From: an uncultured Planococcus sp.
GTDB lineage: Bacteria > Bacillota > Bacilli > Bacillales_A > Planococcaceae
Direction: 5' to 3'
Assembly: GCA_947502505.1 (NCBI GenBank)
Contig: CANNAE010000012.1
Location: 1 to 50,846 of the forward strand
DNA: 50,846 bases
Of the stretch, positions 39,305 to 50,846 are shown piece after piece. Made by a program: the position numbers and the translations under genes. A model generated the notes under the pieces. That model worked only from the letters and a program-made list of their open reading frames with translations, was not told the origin of the DNA and did not search any database. Within the stretch, counting starts at the first letter, position 1. Every line of letters begins with the position of its first letter.

Positions 39305-40708
39305 GTGGATTCTTATGAACAGACGATGCTTGCCTACTTAACAAAACAGCAATTATTCCATAAAGGGGACCGCCTAGTTATCGGAGTTTCAGGCGGCATC
39401 GATTCGATGGTCCTTTTGCATTTTCTAGCGCAACAGCGCAGTCAGCTGGGCGTGGGCCTCACCGCGGTGCATGTCGACCATATGCTAAGGGGGGAGCAAT
39501 CCGCCGAAGACAGCCACTTTGTCGAACAGCAATGCAAGCTGTGGGATGTGCCGTATGAACTTGTTCAAATTCCGGTCCCTGCGATTCTAGCGGAAAAGGG
39601 CGGCAATACGCAAAGCGTTTGCCGGGAAGAACGCTACCGCATCTTTGAAATCGTGATGGAGCAAACGCAATCGACGGTGCTAGTTACCGCGCATCATGCA
39701 GATGATCAATTGGAGACGGTATTGATGGACGGCATGCGCGGCAGCTTGAAGAATGGCGCTTTTGGCATGCGCAATAAACGTCCCATCAGCAGCGGTTCGC
39801 TAGTGCGGCCGCAGCTTGCTGTCACCAAAGCGGAGATCGCCCGTTATGCAGAGCTCAACAAAGTGCCGCATCGCGAAGACCCGAGCAATGCCAGCGATGC
39901 TTATACGCGCAACCGCATCCGCAAGACCCTCTTGCCGGCGATGGTTGCGGAAAACCCTCGCGCAGCCTTGCACTTTTCAGAGCTTGCGGAACAAATCAAC
40001 GAAGACGCCGCATTCCTCCAGCAACTAGCCGAACAAGCGTTGGAAGAATTGCTGATTTCCCCCGGGGAGTTGGTGATTTCCGCTGAAAGTTTCAGGAGCC
40101 ACCCCTCTGCTTTACAAAAAAGGATGGTTCTACTACTATTAAACTATCTATATGATGGCAAGCGAGTGTTAATTACGAGCCATTTGGCGGAACAAGTGCG
40201 TGAGCTTTTGCAAAGTTCCTCGGGCACTGTTTTTTTACATTTGCCGCAAAATTATATGATGATACGCCAATACGACCGCGTGTTCTTTGAGAACCAGAAA
40301 GAACACGCGGAGCTCCAGCGTGCGGAGATCAGCCAGTGCTGGTCGCCGCCTGCTAGGGGTTGCCGTTACCGGGTCCTGCCAGCCGGCGAAGAACCCCAGG
40401 AAGAAAATGCCGTTTTTTGGTATTTTCATTCCGAAGAAACGGATTTTACGCTCCGCGGAAGGAAGCCGGGCGACCGCATCTTGCTTGCGGGCATGAGCCA
40501 GGCAAAAAAACTGGCGCGGCTGATGATTGACGAGAAAGTCCCATCGCAACAACGGGACGGCTGGCCAATCATCGTCGCCGGGGAACATCGAGTCTTACTG
40601 GTGCCCGGTTTGCGCGCTGCTGCTGGCTTGAGCCGGACCAAGCGCTCGGAAGATAACCGCGTATTAGTTGAACAATGCATAGATTATGCAAAAAGAGGAA
40701 GAAATTAG
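39305..40708 (+). CDS. tilS: tRNA(Ile)-lysidine synthase
   Basis: TilS converts C34 of the CAT-anticodon isoleucine tRNA to lysidine, so that it reads AUA. The 467-residue protein has the PP-loop SGGIDS at 29-34, the HHADDQLET block, and the TilS middle and C-terminal domains. GTG 39305 is selected by AGGAGG at 39292-39297. An ATG at 39300 is out of frame and too close. Its frame extends upstream to 39245 without conservation. hprT follows after 10 bp, the conserved tilS-hprT-ftsH order. Confidence 0.93.
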   Translation: MDSYEQTMLAYLTKQQLFHKGDRLVIGVSGGIDSMVLLHFLAQQRSQLGVGLTAVHVDHMLRGEQSAEDSHFVEQQCKLWDVPYELVQIPVPAILAEKGGNTQSVCREERYRIFEIVMEQTQSTVLVTAHHADDQLETVLMDGMRGSLKNGAFGMRNKRPISSGSLVRPQLAVTKAEIARYAELNKVPHREDPSNASDAYTRNRIRKTLLPAMVAENPRAALHFSELAEQINEDAAFLQQLAEQALEELLISPGELVISAESFRSHPSALQKRMVLLLLNYLYDGKRVLITSHLAEQVRELLQSSSGTVFLHLPQNYMMIRQYDRVFFENQKEHAELQRAEISQCWSPPARGCRYRVLPAGEEPQEENAVFWYFHSEETDFTLRGRKPGDRILLAGMSQAKKLARLMIDEKVPSQQRDGWPIIVAGEHRVLLVPGLRAAAGLSRTKRSEDNRVLVEQCIDYAKRGRN

Positions 40709-40718
40709 GAGGCCCACC

Positions 40719-41270
40719 ATGCTACAAAAGGACATTAAAGAAGTATTGATCAGTGAAGAACAGCTCCAGGAAAAAGCGCGCGAACTCGGCGACACATTGA
40801 CGCGTGATTATGAAGGGAAATACCCGCTTGCCATCGGCGTATTAAAAGGCGCCATGCCATTCATGGGCGACCTCATGAAACGTTTTGACGGCTATGTGGA
40901 AATGGATTTCATGGACGTTTCAAGCTACGGAAACGCAACGGTTTCTTCAGGCGAAGTCAAAATCGTCAAAGATTTGAACGCCAGCGTCGAAGGCCGTGAC
41001 TTGCTGATCATCGAAGATATCATCGACAGTGGGCTGACATTAAGCTATTTGGTGGACTTGTTTAAATACCGCAAAGCGAATTCCATCAAAATCGTCACGC
41101 TTCTCGACAAGCCGACTGGCCGCAAAGTAGATTTAAAAGCGGATTACATCGGGTTTGAAGTACCGGATGCATTCGTTGTCGGCTACGGTCTGGACTATGC
41201 AGAAAAATACCGCAACCTTCCATATATTGGTATTCTTAAGCCGGCTGTCTACAGCGGCGAAGAGGAATAG
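40719..41270 (+). CDS. hprT: Hypoxanthine phosphoribosyltransferase
   Basis: HprT salvages hypoxanthine and guanine with PRPP. The 183-residue protein has the [10 protein letters not shown] block, DFMDVSSYG, and the PRPP loop [14 protein letters not shown]. The region [16 protein letters not shown] is the hood and metal site. TAGGAGGCC precedes ATG 40719; the open frame upstream overlaps tilS. In B. subtilis TilS and HprT together also affect ftsH expression, and the same gene order is kept. Confidence 0.96.
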   Translation: MLQKDIKEVLISEEQLQEKARELGDTLTRDYEGKYPLAIGVLKGAMPFMGDLMKRFDGYVEMDFMDVSSYGNATVSSGEVKIVKDLNASVEGRDLLIIEDIIDSGLTLSYLVDLFKYRKANSIKIVTLLDKPTGRKVDLKADYIGFEVPDAFVVGYGLDYAEKYRNLPYIGILKPAVYSGEEE

Positions 41271-41335
41271 TCAAAGAACGTTCAAAGAGCCGATGATTTC
41301 AAGCATGCCGTAAAGGCTTTTCATTGTATGCATTT

Positions 41336-41363
41336 TTGTCCCTGTGTTAGTATTTAGTATAGT
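41336..41363 (+). promoter_or_regulatory. Putative promoter for ftsH
   Basis: TTGTCC (41336-41341) and TATAGT (41358-41363) have a 16-bp spacer, 28 bp before ftsH. Confidence 0.5.
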
Positions 41364-41391
41364 TTTGGGAAACTTTGTGAGGAGGCGCGGG

Positions 41392-43401
41392 ATGAATCGA
41401 ATATTCCGATACACCATATTTTATCTACTGATATTCCTAGTCATCATCGGTATTCTAGGAACTTTCAATAATAGCAACCAACCGACGCAAAATATTAGCT
41501 ATAACGACTTTCTAGAAGCACTGAACGCAGGCGAGATTGAGAATGTCACAATCCAGCCTGATGCACAAGTGTATGAAGTAACCGGTGAAATGGCTGATTA
41601 CGAAGAAGGCGAATCATTTGTTACCAATGTGCCGATCGAAAACGAGGCATTGACGCAACAAATTGATGAAGTCGCAACAGCACAAGATGTGGAAGTTGAA
41701 TTCTTGAAAGCCCCGCAAACAAGCGGATGGGTTTCATTCTTCACAGGCATCATTCCATTCATCATCATTTTCATCCTGTTCTTCTTCTTGCTGAACCAAT
41801 CACAAGGCGGCGGTGGCGGCCGAGTGATGAACTTCGGGAAAAGCAAGGCGAAATTGTATGATGACCAGAAACAGAAAGTCCGCTTCGACGATGTAGCTGG
41901 TGCGGATGAAGAGAAGCAAGAGCTTGTCGAAGTAGTGGACTTCCTGAAAGATCCGAAACGCTTCGGTGAAATCGGCGCCCGCATTCCAAAAGGGATCTTG
42001 CTCGTCGGGCCTCCGGGTACCGGTAAAACCTTGCTTGCTCGTGCAGTAGCCGGTGAAGCAGGCGTGCCGTTCTTCTCGATCAGTGGTTCAGACTTCGTCG
42101 AAATGTTCGTCGGTGTCGGGGCTTCACGTGTTCGTGATTTATTCGAGAACGCCAAGAAAAACGCACCATGTATCATTTTCATCGATGAAATCGATGCAGT
42201 CGGACGCCAGCGTGGCGCCGGCCTTGGCGGCGGGCATGATGAGCGCGAACAAACGCTCAACCAATTGCTCGTCGAGATGGATGGCTTCGGCGCGAACGAA
42301 GGCATTATCATCATCGCTGCTACCAACCGTCCAGATATCCTGGATCCGGCACTTCTGCGCCCTGGCCGTTTTGACCGCCAGATCACAGTTGGCCGCCCGG
42401 ATGTTAAAGGACGCGAAGAAGTGTTGAAAGTGCATGCGCGCAACAAGCCGCTTGATGACACTGTCGACATGAAGGCAATCGCCCAGCGGACGCCTGGCTT
42501 CTCCGGTGCAGACCTTGAAAACTTATTGAACGAAGCAGCGCTCGTAGCCGCTCGACGCAATAAGAAAAAAATCGACATGGCCGATATCGACGAAGCGACA
42601 GACCGCGTCATTGCAGGTCCAGCCAAGAAGAATCGCGTCATTTCGAAAAAAGAACGCAATATCGTCGCTTATCACGAATCCGGCCATACCGTTATCGGCC
42701 TGATCCTGGATGACGCAGACATCGTCCACAAAGTAACGATCGTCCCGCGTGGCCAGGCTGGCGGATATGCTGTCATGCTGCCGCGTGAAGACCGTTACTT
42801 CATGACTAAGCCAGAACTGCTCGATAAAATTGCCGGATTGCTCGGTGGACGCGTCGCTGAAGATATCGTCTTTGGTGAAGTTTCCACTGGCGCACACAAT
42901 GACTTCCAGCGCGCGACAGCGATCGCCCGCAGCATGGTCACTGAATACGGCATGAGCGATAAAATCGGACCGATTCAATTCGGCCAATCGCAAGGCGGCA
43001 ACGTCTTCCTTGGACGCGATTTTAACTCGGATCAAAACTATTCCGATGCCATCGCGTTCGAGATCGACCAAGAAATCCAACGCATCATCAAAGAGCAATA
43101 CGTGCGGACAAAAGAGATCCTTACAGAAAAACGCGAGCTTCTCGAATTGCTTGCCAACACATTGCTCGAAGTGGAAACACTCGATGCTGCACAAATCATG
43201 CATTTGAAAGACCACGGTACTTTGCCGGAACGTTCGTATGAAGCCTTGAACGGCAACTACGAAAAAGACGAAAGCGAAACGGAATCAGATGAGGTCAACC
43301 CGGATGTCACGGGCGCACCAAATGATCCGTCATCAAGTGATTTGCCGGAAGAAGGCTCATCCACTGATTCGCAAGGGCCGATCCGAGAAGACCGTAAATA
43401 A
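41392..43401 (+). CDS. ftsH: ATP-dependent zinc metalloprotease FtsH
   Basis: FtsH degrades misfolded membrane proteins and regulators. The 669-residue protein has two membrane segments (about 8-25 and 112-134) around an extracytoplasmic domain. The AAA+ module has Walker A GPPGTGKT at 206-213, [11 protein letters not shown], and the second region of homology. Zinc protease motif HESGH is at 428-432. The C-terminal tail (about 625-669) is acidic and disordered. GAGGAGG precedes ATG 41392; the frame opens 16 codons earlier. A terminator follows. Confidence 0.97.
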   Translation: MNRIFRYTIFYLLIFLVIIGILGTFNNSNQPTQNISYNDFLEALNAGEIENVTIQPDAQVYEVTGEMADYEEGESFVTNVPIENEALTQQIDEVATAQDVEVEFLKAPQTSGWVSFFTGIIPFIIIFILFFFLLNQSQGGGGGRVMNFGKSKAKLYDDQKQKVRFDDVAGADEEKQELVEVVDFLKDPKRFGEIGARIPKGILLVGPPGTGKTLLARAVAGEAGVPFFSISGSDFVEMFVGVGASRVRDLFENAKKNAPCIIFIDEIDAVGRQRGAGLGGGHDEREQTLNQLLVEMDGFGANEGIIIIAATNRPDILDPALLRPGRFDRQITVGRPDVKGREEVLKVHARNKPLDDTVDMKAIAQRTPGFSGADLENLLNEAALVAARRNKKKIDMADIDEATDRVIAGPAKKNRVISKKERNIVAYHESGHTVIGLILDDADIVHKVTIVPRGQAGGYAVMLPREDRYFMTKPELLDKIAGLLGGRVAEDIVFGEVSTGAHNDFQRATAIARSMVTEYGMSDKIGPIQFGQSQGGNVFLGRDFNSDQNYSDAIAFEIDQEIQRIIKEQYVRTKEILTEKRELLELLANTLLEVETLDAAQIMHLKDHGTLPERSYEALNGNYEKDESETESDEVNPDVTGAPNDPSSSDLPEEGSSTDSQGPIREDRK

Positions 43402-43403
43402 CC

Positions 43404-43447
43404 AAAAGCCGGTGCCATCCCTGAAAAGGGCGTGGCGCCGGCTTTTT
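43404..43447 (+). terminator. Terminator after ftsH
   Basis: AAAAGCCGG-GCCA pairs with TGGC-CCGGCTTTTT with internal interruptions and a CCT/AGG top. Confidence 0.92.
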
Positions 43448-43462
43448 GCTTTCACGGAATTA

Positions 43463-43471
43463 TGGTATGAT
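43463..43471 (+). promoter_or_regulatory. Putative extended -10 promoter for coaX
   Basis: TGGTATGAT fits an extended -10, 35 bp before coaX and after the ftsH terminator. No good -35 was seen. Confidence 0.45.
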
Positions 43472-43506
43472 GTGTTGGAAATTCAGCAGATAAATGGGGA
43501 GAATTT

Positions 43507-44274
43507 ATGATCTTAGTGATGGATACCGGCAACACCAATATCGTCCTTGGCGTATACGAGAACGATACACTCTTGCACCATTGGCGGATGGAAACCGACC
43601 GCCATAAAACCGAAGATGAATACGCCATGCAGATCAAAGCGTTTTTGAATCACGTGGAACTTGGCTTTGAATCAATCGATGGCGTCATCATGTCATCCGT
43701 CGTTCCCCCGATCATGTTCGCACTAGAGCGCATGGCACAGAAATATTTCCATACCAAAGCGCTGGTCGTCGGGCCCGGCGTCAAGACCGGCCTCAACATC
43801 AAATACGAAAACCCGCGTGAAGTCGGAGCTGACCGTATCGTCAATGCCGTCGCAGCAATACAGGAATACGGGGGCCCTTTGATTATCGTCGACTTTGGCA
43901 CTGCCAACACGTTCTGTTATATCGACGAAAATAACCAATATCAAGGCGGTGCCATCGCCCCCGGCATTCAAAGCTCGACCGAAGCGCTATACACGCGCGC
44001 TTCGAAATTGCCGCGCATTGAAATTGCGCGCCCTGATTCGGTCGTCGGCAAAAATACCATTTCGGCGATGCAAGCGGGAATTGTCTATGGATATGTCGGC
44101 CAGGCAGAAGGCATCATCACCCGCATGAAAAAGCACAGCAAGCAGCATCCAACGGTCATCGCTACAGGCGGCCTTGCGCCGTTGATTGCCGCAGAGTCAG
44201 ATATGATTGACCATGTAGATCCGTTTTTGACATTGAAAGGCTTACATTTTATTTATAAACGCAATCAAGCGTAA
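43507..44274 (+). CDS. coaX: Type III pantothenate kinase
   Basis: CoaX phosphorylates pantothenate, the first step to coenzyme A. The 255-residue ASKHA-fold protein shows [12 protein letters not shown] (phosphate loop with Asp6), [25 protein letters not shown], and a [11 protein letters not shown] block. Type III enzymes are not inhibited by CoA. GGGGAGA precedes ATG 43507. hslO follows after 16 bp, as in B. subtilis coaX-hslO. Confidence 0.96.
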   Translation: MILVMDTGNTNIVLGVYENDTLLHHWRMETDRHKTEDEYAMQIKAFLNHVELGFESIDGVIMSSVVPPIMFALERMAQKYFHTKALVVGPGVKTGLNIKYENPREVGADRIVNAVAAIQEYGGPLIIVDFGTANTFCYIDENNQYQGGAIAPGIQSSTEALYTRASKLPRIEIARPDSVVGKNTISAMQAGIVYGYVGQAEGIITRMKKHSKQHPTVIATGGLAPLIAAESDMIDHVDPFLTLKGLHFIYKRNQA

Positions 44275-44290
44275 GGAAAGGGAGAATCAC

Positions 44291-45172
44291 ATGCCAGATT
44301 ATTTAGTTCGCGGACTCGGCTTTAATGGAAACGTCCGTGCATTTGCAGTCAATACGACAGATACGGTCGGGGAGGCGCAGCGCCGCCACCAGACATGGCC
44401 TGCTGCAACAGCAGCTCTTGGCCGCTTGATGACAGGCGGCGTCATGTTCGGCGCCATGCTAAAAGGAGAAGACCGTGTCACTCTGAAAATCGAAGCAGGC
44501 GGTCCGGTTGGGCATCTATTGGTCGACAGTGACGCCAAAGGCAATGTGCGCGGTTATGTCGCCAATCCGCAAAGCCATGTCGACAGCAAAAGCGGCAAAC
44601 TCGATGTCAGAGGCGTCGTCGGCACAGACGGCATGCTATCAGTCGTCAAAGACCAAGGCATGCGCGATTATTTCACGGGGCAGACGCCGATCGTTTCCGG
44701 TGAAATCGCAGAAGACCTGACTTATTATTTCGTCGTCTCCGAACAAGTGCCTTCATCCGTTGGCCTTGGCGTTCTTGTTGATACCGACAATTCCGTGCTC
44801 GCAGCAGGCGGCTTCATTATCCAATTAATGCTGGATACGGATGACGAGACCATTACATTGATCGAAAAGCGCTTGGCGAACATCGAACCGGTCTCCTCCA
44901 TGATCCAGCGAGGGCTCACGCCTGAAGGGATTCTAGAAGAAGTGCTAGGAAAAGAAAACGTCCAAATTCTCGAAGAAATGCCCGTGCAGTTCCAATGCAC
45001 ATGTTCCAAGGAAAAATTCGCAGAGGGCATCATGGGGCTCGGGAAAGAAGAAATTCGCCAAATGATCGAAACCGACGGGGAAGCGGAAACGGAATGCCAT
45101 TTCTGCCACGAAAAGTATCATTACAACAAAGAAGAATTGGAAGCGTTGCTCAATGAACTCGAATCGAACTAA
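44291..45172 (+). CDS. hslO: Redox-regulated chaperone Hsp33
   Basis: Hsp33 is a holdase activated by oxidation. The 293-residue protein has the conserved N-terminal fold ([20 protein letters not shown]) and the redox switch CXC-X30-CXXC with Cys236, Cys238, Cys269 and Cys272, which binds zinc when reduced. AAGGGAG precedes ATG 44291. The last 20 bp overlap the next gene, indicating coupled translation. Confidence 0.96.
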   Translation: MPDYLVRGLGFNGNVRAFAVNTTDTVGEAQRRHQTWPAATAALGRLMTGGVMFGAMLKGEDRVTLKIEAGGPVGHLLVDSDAKGNVRGYVANPQSHVDSKSGKLDVRGVVGTDGMLSVVKDQGMRDYFTGQTPIVSGEIAEDLTYYFVVSEQVPSSVGLGVLVDTDNSVLAAGGFIIQLMLDTDDETITLIEKRLANIEPVSSMIQRGLTPEGILEEVLGKENVQILEEMPVQFQCTCSKEKFAEGIMGLGKEEIRQMIETDGEAETECHFCHEKYHYNKEELEALLNELESN

Positions 45173-46085
45173 CACCCCTCCGCCAAAGCAAAAGCGTCAC
45201 TTGAAAACCAAACCGGTGTTGCTGGTCATCGGCATTTTATTGCTGGCGAACATACTGTGGTTTATTGCCTGGCTCATCCCGAATGGCAGCAGTGCCGCAA
45301 GCGAACAAGTCGCGGCAGTCGATGGGGAAGAAATTACGCGCGCTGAATGGCTGGCAGCGATGGAACAGCAACACGGCCGCGCCGCCCTCCTAGAGTTAGT
45401 GAATGAAAAAGTCATGGCCGCTGCGGCAGATGATTACGGCATCGAAGTATCCGATAAGGAAATCGATCTGGAATTGGCCATGATGCGGACAGCCCAAGAC
45501 GGCACCGAAGAACTGCTGTATGCGAGCGACAGCGAACGCCAGCGCGAAAAAGTGAAGGCGCAATTGATCTTGGAGAAAGTCTTGACGAAAGATGTCCTCA
45601 TCGATGACCAGGCTATTGAAGATTTCTACGAAGATAACCGTGCAATCTACGACGTCAAAGATTCTTACCGCACAAGTATGATCGTTTTGAATTCCAAAGC
45701 GGAAGCGGAGGAAGCGATCAAAGAACTCGACAACGGCTCAAGTTTTGAAGCCCTTGCACGTGAACGCTCGATTGATAATGCCACCGGCAACCTCGGCGGC
45801 GATATCGGCTTTGTCTCTCCAGGGCAAGCATCGATTGATCCGCAAATCGCGGAAACGGTGGAAAGCATCGAGCCTGGCTCGTGGTCTGCTCCGCTAGCAC
45901 TTGAAGATGGCCGGACCGCCGTCCTCACAATGAAAGAAAAGGTAGAAGGCCGTACATTCAGTTTCGATGAAGTAAAAGAACACATCAGCCGGGAACTGGC
46001 TCTTGAGCAATTGCCTCAATCCGTCTCCCCAGAAGCCTTTTGGCAGGAGTTCGACGCTGAATGGTTTTATGGGGAAGGGGAATGA
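45153..46085 (+). CDS. Membrane-anchored peptidyl-prolyl isomerase, parvulin type (YacD)
   Basis: The 310-residue protein has a basic proline-rich start, a membrane segment at about 23-43 ([20 protein letters not shown]), and an extracytoplasmic SurA/PrsA-like N-domain ([15 protein letters not shown]). A parvulin-like PPIase domain follows (about 165-265: [23 protein letters not shown]). It likely folds exported proteins; it lacks a lipobox, so it is not a PrsA lipoprotein. The start lies inside hslO. The position after hslO matches yacD, between hslO and cysK. Confidence 0.87.
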   Translation: MNSNRTNTPPPKQKRHLKTKPVLLVIGILLLANILWFIAWLIPNGSSAASEQVAAVDGEEITRAEWLAAMEQQHGRAALLELVNEKVMAAAADDYGIEVSDKEIDLELAMMRTAQDGTEELLYASDSERQREKVKAQLILEKVLTKDVLIDDQAIEDFYEDNRAIYDVKDSYRTSMIVLNSKAEAEEAIKELDNGSSFEALARERSIDNATGNLGGDIGFVSPGQASIDPQIAETVESIEPGSWSAPLALEDGRTAVLTMKEKVEGRTFSFDEVKEHISRELALEQLPQSVSPEAFWQEFDAEWFYGEGE

Positions 46086-46104
46086 CTCGCCCGCGCCCCG
46101 AAAA

Positions 46105-46133
46105 TTGACAGTTCATGGCGCAATTGATACGAT
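46105..46133 (+). promoter_or_regulatory. SigA promoter for cysK
   Basis: TTGACA (46105-46110) and TACGAT (46128-46133) have a 17-bp spacer, 47 bp before cysK. I could not recognise a CymR operator. Confidence 0.75.
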
Positions 46134-46180
46134 GAAACAAATAAAGTCGACGAAAATAGTAGGGATTAGGAGTGGTAAAC

Positions 46181-47122
46181 ATGGCACGAGTAGGAAATTC
46201 AATTACCGAATTGATTGGGCAAACACCGATTGTTAAATTAAACCGGCTAACAGGACCTGAAGATGCAGAAGTTTACGTCAAATTGGAATACTTCAACCCA
46301 GGCTCTAGCGTCAAAGACCGTATCGCACTTGCGATGATCGAAGCAGCTGAGAAATCCGGCGACTTGAAATCCGGTGATACCTTAATCGAGCCGACAAGCG
46401 GCAATACAGGAATCGGCCTCGCCATGATCGCTGCAGCAAAAGGCTATCGCAGCGTTCTCGTCATGCCGGAGACGATGAGCATGGAACGCCGCAACTTATT
46501 GCGCGCGTATGGTGCGGAACTCGTCTTAACACCAGGCCCGGATGGCATGAACGGCCCGAATGGCGCCATCAAAACAGCCGAAAAACTGGCAGCCGAGAAC
46601 TCCTGGTTCATGCCGCAACAGTTCAATAATCACGCAAACCCAGAAGTGCATCGTTTGACGACCGGCCCTGAAATCGTCGAAGCGATGGATCAATTGGACG
46701 GCTTCATTTCAGGCATCGGGACAGGCGGCACGATCACTGGTGCCGGCCAAGTATTGAAAGAACATTTCCCGAACATCCATATCGTGGCTGTCGAGCCGAC
46801 CGATTCCCCGGTATTGTCCGGCGGAAAGCCCGGCCCCCACAAAATCCAGGGCATCGGCGCAGGCTTTGTGCCTGAAGTATTGAATACCGATATCTACGAC
46901 GAAATCATGCAAGTAAGCAATGATCAGTCTTACGAGTTTGCCCGTAGAACAGCCCGTGAAGAAGGCATCCTGGGCGGTGTCTCATCAGGCGCAGCTATCT
47001 ACGCCGCACTCGAACTCGCAAAACGGCTCGGCAAAGGCAAAAAAGTCTTGGCGATTTTGCCATCAAACGGCGAACGCTATTTGAGCACTCCGCTTTATCA
47101 ATTTGATGAAAATAACGGATAA
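46181..47122 (+). CDS. cysK: Cysteine synthase A (O-acetylserine sulfhydrylase)
   Basis: CysK makes cysteine from O-acetylserine and sulfide. The 313-residue PLP enzyme has the Schiff-base Lys45 in PGSSVKDR, the TSGNTGIG substrate loop, the phosphate-binding [10 protein letters not shown], and the C-terminal [13 protein letters not shown] serine site. TAGGAGTG precedes ATG 46181; a GTG three codons earlier is part of that ribosome site. It has its own promoter and terminator. In B. subtilis pabB-pabA-pabC follow cysK; here folP follows. Confidence 0.97.
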   Translation: MARVGNSITELIGQTPIVKLNRLTGPEDAEVYVKLEYFNPGSSVKDRIALAMIEAAEKSGDLKSGDTLIEPTSGNTGIGLAMIAAAKGYRSVLVMPETMSMERRNLLRAYGAELVLTPGPDGMNGPNGAIKTAEKLAAENSWFMPQQFNNHANPEVHRLTTGPEIVEAMDQLDGFISGIGTGGTITGAGQVLKEHFPNIHIVAVEPTDSPVLSGGKPGPHKIQGIGAGFVPEVLNTDIYDEIMQVSNDQSYEFARRTAREEGILGGVSSGAAIYAALELAKRLGKGKKVLAILPSNGERYLSTPLYQFDENNG

Positions 47123-47126
47123 TTGG

Positions 47127-47155
47127 AAGAGCCCTTGAAAAGAGGGCTCTTTTTT
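47127..47155 (+). terminator. Terminator after cysK
   Basis: AGAGCCCT pairs exactly with AGGGCTCT, then six T. Confidence 0.93.
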
Positions 47156-47259
47156 GTGCAGAAAAAACAGTTTCACGATAAGATGAAATCAGTTTACAGA
47201 AAAGCATTTCCTGGGAAATACATGTATTCCTTCAATCCTTATATGGACGGTGAACCGAA

Positions 47260-48066
47260 ATGAACCTAGAGATCAACACGAAAACAGCGGTGATGGGCAT
47301 TTTGAATGTAACGCCGGATTCATTTTCCGACGGTGGACAATTTGATAATGTAGAAAAAGCGGTAGCGCGTGCCAAGCAAATGCTCGCGGATGGAGCGGCC
47401 ATCATTGATGTAGGCGGTGAATCGACACGTCCCGGCCATACGCAGATTTCGGACGAAGAAGAAATCGCGCGCGTCGTCCCGGTCATCCGGGCAATCGCGG
47501 AACAAACCGCCGCGGTTATTTCCATCGATACATATAAATCCGCCGTGGCGGATGCCGCAATCGAAGCAGGAGCGCATATCATCAATGATATTTGGGGCGC
47601 TAAATACGATCCTGGAATCGCCAAAGTGGCGGCAAGCAAGCAAGTGCCGATCATTTTAATGCATAATCGCATTGAAGCGGTTTACGATGACTTCTGGCAC
47701 GAAGCTAAAGAAGATCTCGAAGAAAGCATTCGCATTGCACGAAACGCAGGAGTACCCGACGAACATATCTGGCTTGACCCTGGCATCGGCTTCGCCAAAA
47801 CACTGGCACAAAACGTCGAGATGATGCAGCGGCTCGATCAGCTTGTGGCGATGGGTTACCCGGTGCTTCTCGGTACGTCGAGAAAATCGTTTATCGGCAA
47901 GCTGCTCGATGTAGGGGTCGATGAACGCTTGGAAGGCTCACTCGCTACAGCAGCGTTCGGCGTCATGAAAGGCTGCCAAATCGTCCGGGTGCATGATGTG
48001 AAAGAAACGGTACAAACGGTTGGCATGATGGATGTCTTAACAGGAAAGAAAAAGGTGGGGGGATAA
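47260..48066 (+). CDS. folP: Dihydropteroate synthase
   Basis: FolP joins p-aminobenzoate to the pterin pyrophosphate and is the sulfonamide target. The 268-residue TIM barrel has MGILNVTPDSFSDGG, IDVGGESTRPG, INDIWG, and LGTSRKSFIG. ATG 47260 follows GGTGA. The 138-bp gap upstream holds the cysK terminator and an imperfect palindrome (GGAA-ATACATGTAT-TCC, 47214-47230) but no clear promoter. folB and folK follow with a 2-bp gap and a 4-bp overlap. Confidence 0.96.
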   Translation: MNLEINTKTAVMGILNVTPDSFSDGGQFDNVEKAVARAKQMLADGAAIIDVGGESTRPGHTQISDEEEIARVVPVIRAIAEQTAAVISIDTYKSAVADAAIEAGAHIINDIWGAKYDPGIAKVAASKQVPIILMHNRIEAVYDDFWHEAKEDLEESIRIARNAGVPDEHIWLDPGIGFAKTLAQNVEMMQRLDQLVAMGYPVLLGTSRKSFIGKLLDVGVDERLEGSLATAAFGVMKGCQIVRVHDVKETVQTVGMMDVLTGKKKVGG

Positions 48067-48068
48067 AT

Positions 48069-48434
48069 ATGGATTATATTCATTTAAATGAGATGGAGTT
48101 TTATGGCTATCACGGTGTGTTTCCGGAAGAAAGGAAACTCGGGCAGCGTTTTCGGGCGACCGTGACACTGGCCATCGATTTAACGCGCGCCGGTGAGACC
48201 GACGAGCTGGAATATACTGTCCACTACGGCGAAGCGTACGAAACATGCCGCGAAGTTATTGAAGGAACGCCGAAAAAACTGGTCGAGGCAGTAGCTGAAA
48301 CGGTAGCGGCAGAATTATTGAGCCGATTTCCGCTAGTCCAAGGATTGCGCGTCCAGCTCATCAAACCCGACCCGCCGATCCCTGGCCATTATCAATCAGT
48401 GGCCATCGATATCACGCGGGGGAATTTCCGATGA
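48069..48434 (+). CDS. folB: Dihydroneopterin aldolase
   Basis: FolB cleaves dihydroneopterin to 6-hydroxymethyl-dihydropterin. The 121-residue protein shows EFYGYHGVFPEERKLGQRF at the N-terminus with the conserved Tyr/His/Glu region, and VQLIKPDPPIPGHYQSVAI at the C-terminus with the catalytic lysine. It lies two bases after folP and overlaps folK by 4 bp (ATGA). Confidence 0.95.
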   Translation: MDYIHLNEMEFYGYHGVFPEERKLGQRFRATVTLAIDLTRAGETDELEYTVHYGEAYETCREVIEGTPKKLVEAVAETVAAELLSRFPLVQGLRVQLIKPDPPIPGHYQSVAIDITRGNFR

Positions 48435-48922
48435 CTGTAGCTTACCTATCCCTTGGCTCGAATTTGGGAGACCGAAAAGCTCAGCTTCAAGAAGCGGTTC
48501 GTTTGCTTCAAGCAAATCCGGCCATTTCCAATGTGAAAATGTCTTCCGTTTACGAAACGGCGCCCGTCGGCTATCTCGACCAAGGCGCCTTCCTGAATTT
48601 GGCAGTCCGGCTAGAAACCAGCCTCTCACCCTTAGAGTTACTAGATGCATGCCAAGGGATTGAGCAAACTTTGCAGCGGGAGCGGCTCGTCCGGTGGGGG
48701 CCGCGTACAGTTGACCTCGATATATTATTGTATGGACAAGAGCAGCTCGTCACGGAGAAACTCACCATCCCTCACCCGCGCATGTCCGAGCGGGCGTTTG
48801 TGCTCGTGCCTTTGCGCGAACTCTTGCCTTCATTAGCGATAACAGAAGAACTAGAAACGCAGGAAATACAGTTATGGAAAGCGTATAGCAGCGTAACTGC
48901 CTTTTTAATGGACGAGAATTAA
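48431..48922 (+). CDS. folK: 2-amino-4-hydroxy-6-hydroxymethyldihydropteridine pyrophosphokinase
   Basis: FolK pyrophosphorylates 6-hydroxymethyl-dihydropterin for FolP. The 163-residue protein has YLSLGSNLGDR, the RWGPRTVDLDILLYG motif with paired metal-binding aspartates, and HPRMSERAFVLVPL. It ends the folP-folB-folK unit. yazB and dusB, which follow in B. subtilis, are missing, and lysS comes next. Confidence 0.96.
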   Translation: MTVAYLSLGSNLGDRKAQLQEAVRLLQANPAISNVKMSSVYETAPVGYLDQGAFLNLAVRLETSLSPLELLDACQGIEQTLQRERLVRWGPRTVDLDILLYGQEQLVTEKLTIPHPRMSERAFVLVPLRELLPSLAITEELETQEIQLWKAYSSVTAFLMDEN

Positions 48923-48968
48923 TTCTCTGGATTAATTTGTAGTGAAAAGAACCGAAAAGAATGCAAGT

Positions 48969-48995
48969 AGAAGCTGCCAAGAAAACGGCAACTTT
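48969..48995 (+). terminator. Possible weak terminator after folK
   Basis: AAG-TGCC pairs with GGCA-CTT with one mismatch, followed by a TTTTCTT stretch. The stem is short. Confidence 0.35.
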
Positions 48996-49022
48996 TCTTA
49001 TGTAACAGCACGTAAAATTGTG

Positions 49023-49028
49023 TACAAT
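49023..49028 (+). promoter_or_regulatory. Putative -10 for lysS
   Basis: TACAAT lies 50 bp before lysS. The -35 position is not recognisable. Confidence 0.35.
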
Positions 49029-49075
49029 GGATAAATACACGAAAGCACGTGGTTTTAACAGAAAAAGGAGTGTAG

Positions 49076-50563
<1,488 letters not shown>

Positions 50564-50572
50564 TCAGTATGT

Positions 50573-50611
50573 AAACCCTAGACAAGCTTTTAACTTGTTT
50601 GGGGTTTTTTT
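50573..50611 (+). terminator. Terminator after lysS
   Basis: AACCC-A-ACAAG pairs with CTTGT-T-GGGTT with small mismatches, then seven T. Confidence 0.92.
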
Positions 50612-50621
50612 AAAAAAACTA

Positions 50622-50650
50622 TTGCGCTTAATTTGATAAGGTGGTAAGAT
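50622..50650 (+). promoter_or_regulatory. rRNA operon promoter P1
   Basis: TTGCGC (50622-50627) and TAAGAT (50645-50650) have a 17-bp spacer, directly after the lysS terminator. Confidence 0.6.
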
Positions 50651-50707
50651 ATTTCTTGTCGCGTTTTTAAGTGAAAAGCGAGACGCCAAAAGAAGAAAAA
50701 ATAAGTA

Positions 50708-50736
50708 TTGACTCTTGTGAGAGAGTTTGGTAATAT
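50708..50736 (+). promoter_or_regulatory. rRNA operon promoter P2
   Basis: TTGACT (50708-50713) and TAATAT (50731-50736) have a 17-bp spacer, about 85 bp below P1. Tandem promoters are usual for Bacillales rRNA operons. Confidence 0.65.
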
Positions 50737-50846
50737 TGAAAAGTCGCTGTCACATTAAGCGCATTAATATTTGAACCTTGAAAACTGAACAGCAAAACGT
50801 CAACAATACAGCCGCGAGTGATCGCGGCAAACTTACTGATCAGCTT
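50737..50846 (+). other. Leader of the next rRNA operon (upstream of 16S)
   Basis: The stretch contains CCTTGAAAACTGAACA, a typical Bacillales pre-16S leader sequence, and a hairpin GCCGCGA/TCGCGGC. The 16S gene itself starts beyond the window end. Confidence 0.75.

Overview
The window is a compact housekeeping segment of a Firmicutes (Bacillales) chromosome. It lies between two rRNA operons: it opens with the 3' end of a 5S rRNA and closes with the promoters and leader of the next rRNA operon, just short of the 16S gene. From memory, the gene order closely follows the yaaO-to-lysS region of Bacillus subtilis. Protein similarities, moderate GC content and the absence of every sporulation-only gene expected in this block point to a non-spore-forming member of the Planococcaceae, such as Planococcus. 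The genus assignment is an inference.

Layout: 1-6036, 5S end, Orn/Lys/Arg decarboxylase, a ppx-ppk polyphosphate pair inserted relative to B. subtilis, and tmk. 6201-8797, darA (c-di-AMP receptor), holB, ricT, yabA. 8801-9081, a 122-bp tandem repeat with large hairpins. 9157-11022, trmN6, yazA, rsmI, convergent with abrB. 11655-17571, metG, tatD, yabE-type cell-wall protein, rnmV, ksgA. 17733-20694, veg, ispE, purR, ridA, spoVG. 20997-31759, glmU, prs, ctc, pth, mfd, a flippase, a tetrapyrrole-methylase/MazG fusion and rqcP. 31803-32539, gene-free accessory DNA with a GC-rich fold-back and two diverged copies of a repeat. 32595-37697 (minus), the arginine-specific carA-carB-argF operon under ARG-box-like sites. 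37940-46085, divIC, yabR, tRNA-Met (minus), tilS, hprT, ftsH, coaX, hslO and a parvulin-type foldase. 46181-50563, cysK, folP-folB-folK, lysS.

The genes cover replication and repair (holB, yabA, mfd, tmk), translation and RNA modification (metG, lysS, tilS, trmN6, rsmI, ksgA, rnmV, pth, ctc, rqcP), envelope growth and division (glmU, divIC, ftsH, yabE, flippase), nucleotide and cofactor supply (prs, purR, hprT, coaX, folPBK, ispE), and nitrogen/arginine and cysteine metabolism. Several promoters read close to consensus, including a SigB-like site at ctc and a SigH-like site at spoVG. Comparison with the B. subtilis order suggests loss of yabG, sspF, fin, spoVT, yabP, yabQ and spoIIE, while abrB, veg and spoVG are kept.

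I did not find an obviously new protein system. The least explained elements are the 122-bp hairpin repeat after yabA, the repeat pair at 32069-32480 whose hairpin shows one compensatory base-pair change, and the GC-rich fold-back at 31847-31925.
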